Shown in pieces: positions 19,236-23,139 of a DNA stretch of 23,139 nt. The stretch lies in NCBI RefSeq assembly GCF_000003605.2, contig NW_003123419.1, positions 259,345-282,483 of the forward strand, read 5' to 3'. The notes under the pieces are model-generated. The model made no database searches. It saw only the letters and a list, made by a program, of their open reading frames with translations, and was not told the DNA's origin. Source of the stretch: Saccoglossus kowalevskii. Lineage: Eukaryota > Hemichordata > Enteropneusta > Harrimaniidae. Both the position numbers and the translations under genes were made by a program. How positions within the stretch are numbered: position 1 is the first letter of the stretch; every line of letters begins with the position of its first letter.

Positions 19236-19685
19236 CACAAACACCCCTGTGTGTATCCATAACAGCCCCTGTGTACACACGCACACCAGTGTGTATGGTG
19301 GTGTATAAGCCGGGACTACAGACATGTACACACGGCTACAATGGTGTAGTTGTCACGAAATTGTCACGGTGAAATTTGATTGAATAATTTTATTCACTGA
19401 TTGAAAATCATTTTATGGTTCAACATTGCATTTGTTATGCTATCTTCTCCAGCAGATTGTCTAGTTTTTAATTTATTTATCAGTCTCGGTGACTTAGATT
19501 CAGATAGTTGCGTTATAATATACCCGTATATAAAATAGTAAATGTATTCTTTGGAACACGGTCTATCGACTATCGTTACCGGTGGCAGTCCAGTGGCAGT
19601 CGACCGATTTCAATGTGCTGAACGTATCATTATTAGCAAGAAATCGAGAAATTTGGTGAGTATTGTAGAAAGTATATATCCTTAC

Positions 19686-19818
19686 CTTGTTTTAAATAAA
19701 TAACGTCCAGCACGTTCTCCCGGAAAAGGTTAAACTTTCTCAGATTTTGGTCGGAGCAGTTTCCAGGGCATATACACAAAATCTCGTACGATACGATGAT
19801 GTCATCGAACACGGGCAT
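19686..19818 (-). CDS. Candidate first coding exon of an unrecognised gene
   Basis: Reading down the minus strand, ATG at 19818 opens a 44-codon frame beginning MPVFDDIIVSYEILCICPGN and ending FRENVLDVIYLKQ. It reaches a consensus donor AACAAG|GTAAGG at 19686/19685 (exon ends phase 1). The segment is balanced in composition and less AT-rich than its flanks; the frame closes 17 codons into the intron. An X-box-like palindrome lies 51-68 bp upstream of the ATG. No family is recognised and no second exon was identified in the window. It may be the 5' end of a gene transcribed toward CPTP in the same direction. Confidence 0.45.
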
Positions 19819-19868
19819 TTATGTGTTCGTACAATCTTTACTCAAATACCTACGTACTTTACTCAAGT

Positions 19869-19886
19869 ACGGTTCCTAGTAACCGT
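19869..19886. promoter_or_regulatory. X-box-like palindrome upstream of the 19818 start
   Basis: ACGGTTCCTAGTAACCGT has perfect 6-bp inverted arms (ACGGTT/AACCGT). On the minus strand its core GTTACTAGGAAC matches the X-box consensus at about 10 of 12 positions with no spacer. The position immediately upstream of a candidate first exon fits where RFX sites usually sit, but two mismatches leave it uncertain. Confidence 0.3.
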
Positions 19887-20358
19887 GACTCGAGTAAGAT
19901 TTTTGTTAGCCGTCCATTTTTTAACTCATTTTAAAAAAATCTATTATTTTTTTTTAGTGATTAGTATTTATTATAAGATATTTTTTATGTGACTGTTGGG
20001 GATAACAATCAGACAAAACAAGACAAGAATACTTCTAGCAGTGAAAATATTTCAGCTGAGGTAATGACCAGTTTCGTCTCATACAACTTATTTCGTCAAT
20101 AGTATAGAATAGAATCAAACAAACAAAACAATAAAAGGTTAAAATTATTTATTTTTTTACTAAAAATTTCTGAGTTCTATAAAGAATTCTGGTGTTTGTT
20201 GACATCAATTGCCCGTTTCTTGTTGGTATATTCCCTACTTCAGGTAATCTGTGGGCTCGCGACTCACTACTCACCTTTTTTAGTTGTGTTAATTTTTCTG
20301 CGAAGTTTTGCACTTTTCAACACTTTTTTTATCATTTATCTGCACAATATTTAAAAAA

Positions 20359-20745
20359 ATGTGGAAAAGGTGTTTAAAGACACAGGGAAACAAATACTGT
20401 AATCACCAATACAGTACTAGGTGGAAGAACGAAGTCTTGAGATACTTTTTTTTCCATTTAAAATGCATTATTCGTCAAAAATTGCTGGAACACCATCAAT
20501 TTAAATTATGGGCGATCCGCAGATATGTATATTTCAATATTATCACCACATATAGTGTAAAACGCCGAAAAGGAACATCACGAAAACTTTGGGATGGAAA
20601 CTTATTACGCGAGAGTGATTCGAAACGCCACTTTTTAGTAGCAAATACGGTACAAATAAAACAACAATCTGGTACCCGTAACACTGTGAAAATAAATTAT
20701 TCAAAGCTTGTATTTGTAATTAATGTTAATGAACAACATAAATAA
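20359..20745 (+). CDS. Hypothetical open reading frame, 128 codons, unrecognised
   Basis: The frame is open over 145 codons (20308-20745); the first ATG is at 20359, giving 128 aa beginning MWKRCLKTQGNKYCNHQYS. It is basic and rich in aromatic residues (VLRYFFFHLKCIIRQKLLEHH, then VKRRKGTSRKLWDGN). A frame this long is somewhat unexpected by chance in AT-rich DNA, but the composition is what AT-rich noise gives, no splice signals stand out, and no family is recognised. An intronless or transposon-derived fragment is possible. Confidence 0.2.
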   Translation: MWKRCLKTQGNKYCNHQYSTRWKNEVLRYFFFHLKCIIRQKLLEHHQFKLWAIRRYVYFNIITTYSVKRRKGTSRKLWDGNLLRESDSKRHFLVANTVQIKQQSGTRNTVKINYSKLVFVINVNEQHK

Positions 20746-20809
20746 TACATTTTTGTGCTTACATTTTTATTTTAAATTGATGACAAAATCATTAATTTGA
20801 TTTGACCAG

Positions 20810-21113
20810 TTAAAGGGCGGTAGTCGTCGCGCCACGCATGGGCGAGATATATGGGTCTCATATAAACAAAGATGGCGACTTTGGCTGTTGCGCAGATCAA
20901 CAAGTACGAACTAAGACGTTTCCAAGCTTTAATTGGGTAATTTTCAGGTGATTGGGTGTATCGAAGGAGTCACCGGCGGTGGTAAGTGCAAGTCGCGCCC
21001 AGGTCAAACCTCATACTTTATTTCTTTTAGAAAAGCGCATTGAATTGTGGGAAAACTAATGTTCATCAACACAAATGTTGCACATGCGCAGCGCGACGAC
21101 TACCGCCCTTTAA
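20810..21113. mobile_element. TTAA-flanked MITE (piggyBac-like), 296 bp
   Basis: AGGGCGGTAGTCGTCGCGC (20814-20832) and its exact reverse complement (21091-21109) form 19-bp perfect terminal inverted repeats. TTAA lies on both sides (20810-20813 and 21110-21113), the target-site signature of piggyBac transposases. A weaker match continues inward about 10 bp around GCATG. The unit is far more GC- and CpG-rich than its surroundings. No transposase is encoded. The interior has coding-like and splice-like signals, discussed in the findings. Perfect arms suggest a relatively recent insertion. Confidence 0.88.
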
Positions 21114-22586
21114 ACATTTGGCTCATCCTTTAGTATGTATAAGCCCTTCAGCAATTCACCTCGCTTTTACCATGCCACGGACATTGTCGATTATTTGCAT
21201 TCCCAGCTCGCTTTCACATTGACGTACATATTTGTTCTGTGGGCCTGAAAGCGAGACTTGGAGCGCAAATTAAGGTCACATTTTTTCTAGAAAAATCACA
21301 TGACAATGTTTATTTTATGGCGCAATGAAATTTTTGTGTTACAATGACGTATTTTAAGAAACTTGTTCTTATTACAGAACAATTCCATAGAATGGAAGAG
21401 AACCTCCTTTTTGACACTTTAAAACACAGATTTTTGAAATAATTCAGGTAAACAAAGAACCTATGATGTCACCAGCCTATGGTAAAAGCGTTATAATACT
21501 GACAAAATTGTTTTAAGTCAATATCCAAATATTGCCTGGGAGTACAATTTCAAAATGAATAAATTCTGGGTATTTGCATTTATGAATAGGTAATGGTCAT
21601 GGTTTGATAAAAACGATTTCTGCTATTGGAAATACGTTTGGTTTGCAGTCATTCATTACCAGGGTAGTCAGCAAAACCTCACTATACAGATAACCCATAA
21701 TGCGTAAATAACAAATCGTAATTACTGAACAGTTTGTCACCATGGCCGTTAGCATCCAGGACTGATACATGTAAAACATTATTGTATTTTCTGGACTGGC
21801 AATTGATCAACTCATGGTCATGTATGCGACTTCACACTTTTTGTCTTCACAGTGAGCTTGATTTATTTTGTTATGCCTATTACCAACAGCCACATTTCAT
21901 TCCATTTTTTATATGCAGCTTTGTAATTTTGATGCAATATTTGACCAGTTTTTATACCCGTATATTTTTACTAATTTTGGACCAAATGGGACTTGATTTT
22001 CTATTTGGCTACACATCAACATTTTTGAAAAAATATGGGTTTGGGGTTTGTGTAAGGTGATGAATACATTGAATTCTGTTTTCTTGAAATTGTCCATTAT
22101 TGTTGACGTTTTGGTTTAAGTGACCAGATTTATCTCTTCCTGGAGTGTGAATAATATAATTGATTTATATTATATGAACTTGTGTATTACCCTGGTACCT
22201 GTGTAACGTCAAAAACTGCCAAACGTTTTTCATTGTGCATGCTGCCTGAAAGGTTAACTGGTTCATTTTCGCAAGATCACGTGTGTATTGCTATTTCAAA
22301 ATTAATATTTACTTCCTCCAAAAAACAAATTGGAGCAAATCGCCATATGCTTGAGTAAACTGCCTAAGAACTAATACATTTGGACTTTTATAACATTTAT
22401 AATGATACTGATTATTTCAATATTGACCTAGAAACTTAAAGGCTCGTCAGTGACAGACATTCTGCCACGTTGTATAATAGAGCGAGGCCCCCTCCTAGCC
22501 AATCGTCTCATTTGGATTTGAATGAGATAGATTTTAAATGTTTGGTTTATAAATCGTTACGAGCATATTTATAAGAATAAACTTAC
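21114..22586. other. Unassigned AT-rich sequence
   Basis: No supported gene. Open frames at 21597-21779, 21734-22060 and 21909-22097 overlap on opposite strands and are Phe/Leu/Ile/Tyr-rich without recognisable features. Confidence 0.4.
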
Positions 22587-22653
22587 CTTTGCTGACTTGC
22601 TTTGCTTTATAAAAGGTAACCTCGAGTAGGGCTTAGAAACGCTTACATTCAAG
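22587..22653 (-). other. Weak candidate exon (67 bp), minus strand
   Basis: On the minus strand a good acceptor (CTGTGTTTCCTAG at 22654) is followed by 67 bases open in one frame (LNVSVSKPYSRLPFIKQSKS) and a consensus donor CAAAG|GTAAGT at 22587/22586. It has no start codon in that frame and could be a 5' UTR exon, an internal exon or chance. An X-box-like site (GTCTCCTAGCAAC on the minus strand, 22940-22952) lies about 290 bp upstream. Confidence 0.25.
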
Positions 22654-23139
22654 CTAGGAAACACAGGATATCAGGTTGCATGCTACATGTTTTTTCTTTG
22701 AGGAGGGGCAAGATAGGTATATCATTGAACAGAAAGAAATGATTCATTAAAAAAGAAATAATTTTTTTATTACCACAAAAATATATATGAAGCATTCAAT
22801 CTGAATAAAATAAGACATTTTTTTTATTCTATTAACTAATGACTTCGAACTAAGATCTTATTTTAATCAGTTTGATGAAGCCTTGTTCTTAACTTCCTAA
22901 CAAAAAATACCAGTACATAAAAAGGCACATTAATCACCTGTTGCTAGGAGACTAAACAACTTACTTAAGGTAGCGAGACTATTATTTGTGTTGAAAATTA
23001 CGATTTTCACATTTATTTATTAATTGATGAAATGCACTATAAACTTTCATGTGATAAAGTCAACATAACATAGAATGTCATGTAAGTTGGTTAAAATGTA
23101 GATTTTCTGAAGGGAAGCAAAGCAGCCTCAGTAGTGTTT
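22654..23139. other. Unassigned AT-rich sequence to window end
   Basis: No gene recognised. It contains the X-box-like GTTGCTAGGAGAC at 22940-22952, one mismatch from consensus on the minus strand. Confidence 0.4.

Noticed and set aside
21734-22060. 108-codon plus-strand frame with hydrophobic stretches
   Set aside because: Phe/Leu/Tyr-rich composition expected of T-rich DNA, overlapped by an opposite-strand frame, no splice or family support.

Overview
This window looks like nuclear DNA from an animal, most likely an AT-rich marine invertebrate. The evidence is one clearly recognisable spliced metazoan gene with a canonical GT-AG intron, short exons separated by long AT-rich stretches, and a mixed load of eukaryotic mobile elements (a DIRS-like retroelement, a TTAA-flanked MITE, a TA-flanked MITE and a LINE-type 3' tail). 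I cannot place it to phylum from the sequence alone.

The one confident gene is on the minus strand at 11981-14078. It encodes ceramide-1-phosphate transfer protein (CPTP, GLTP fold) in two coding exons, 14078-13951 and 12500-11981, joined across a 1450-bp phase-2 intron. The predicted protein is 215 aa, against 214 aa in human, and the sphingolipid-phosphate binding residues are conserved. The intron holds several repeats, an inverted-repeat-bounded segment with an antisense coding-like exon, and a tandem triplication of the exon 1 end with its splice donor.

Layout. 1-900: AT-rich with a direct repeat pair. 925-1495: copy A of a dispersed repeat whose longer copy B lies at 16340-17480; copy B adds internal tandem modules that carry palindromes resembling RFX X-boxes. 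1500-4260: unassigned, with one weak candidate exon (3490-3595). 4265-7430: a decayed DIRS-like retroelement on the minus strand, with gag-like, reverse transcriptase and RNase H remnants between inverted terminal sequences. 7430-11225: AT-rich with degenerate repeats and hairpins. 11229-11387: a small MITE. 11981-14078: CPTP. 14100-16340: AT-rich, unassigned. 18113-19240: probable remnants of a non-LTR retrotransposon. 19686-19818: a good candidate first coding exon of an unrecognised minus-strand gene, with an X-box-like palindrome just upstream. 20359-20745: an unusually long open frame of unknown nature. 20810-21113: a TTAA-flanked MITE with 19-bp perfect terminal inverted repeats and coding-like interior. 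22587-22653: a weak candidate exon.

The genes do not form an operon or visible pathway. Most of the window is intergenic sequence and transposon debris. I see no clear new multi-gene system. The best leads are the X-box-like palindromes, the exon-like cargo inside inverted-repeat elements, and the duplicated splice donor of CPTP.
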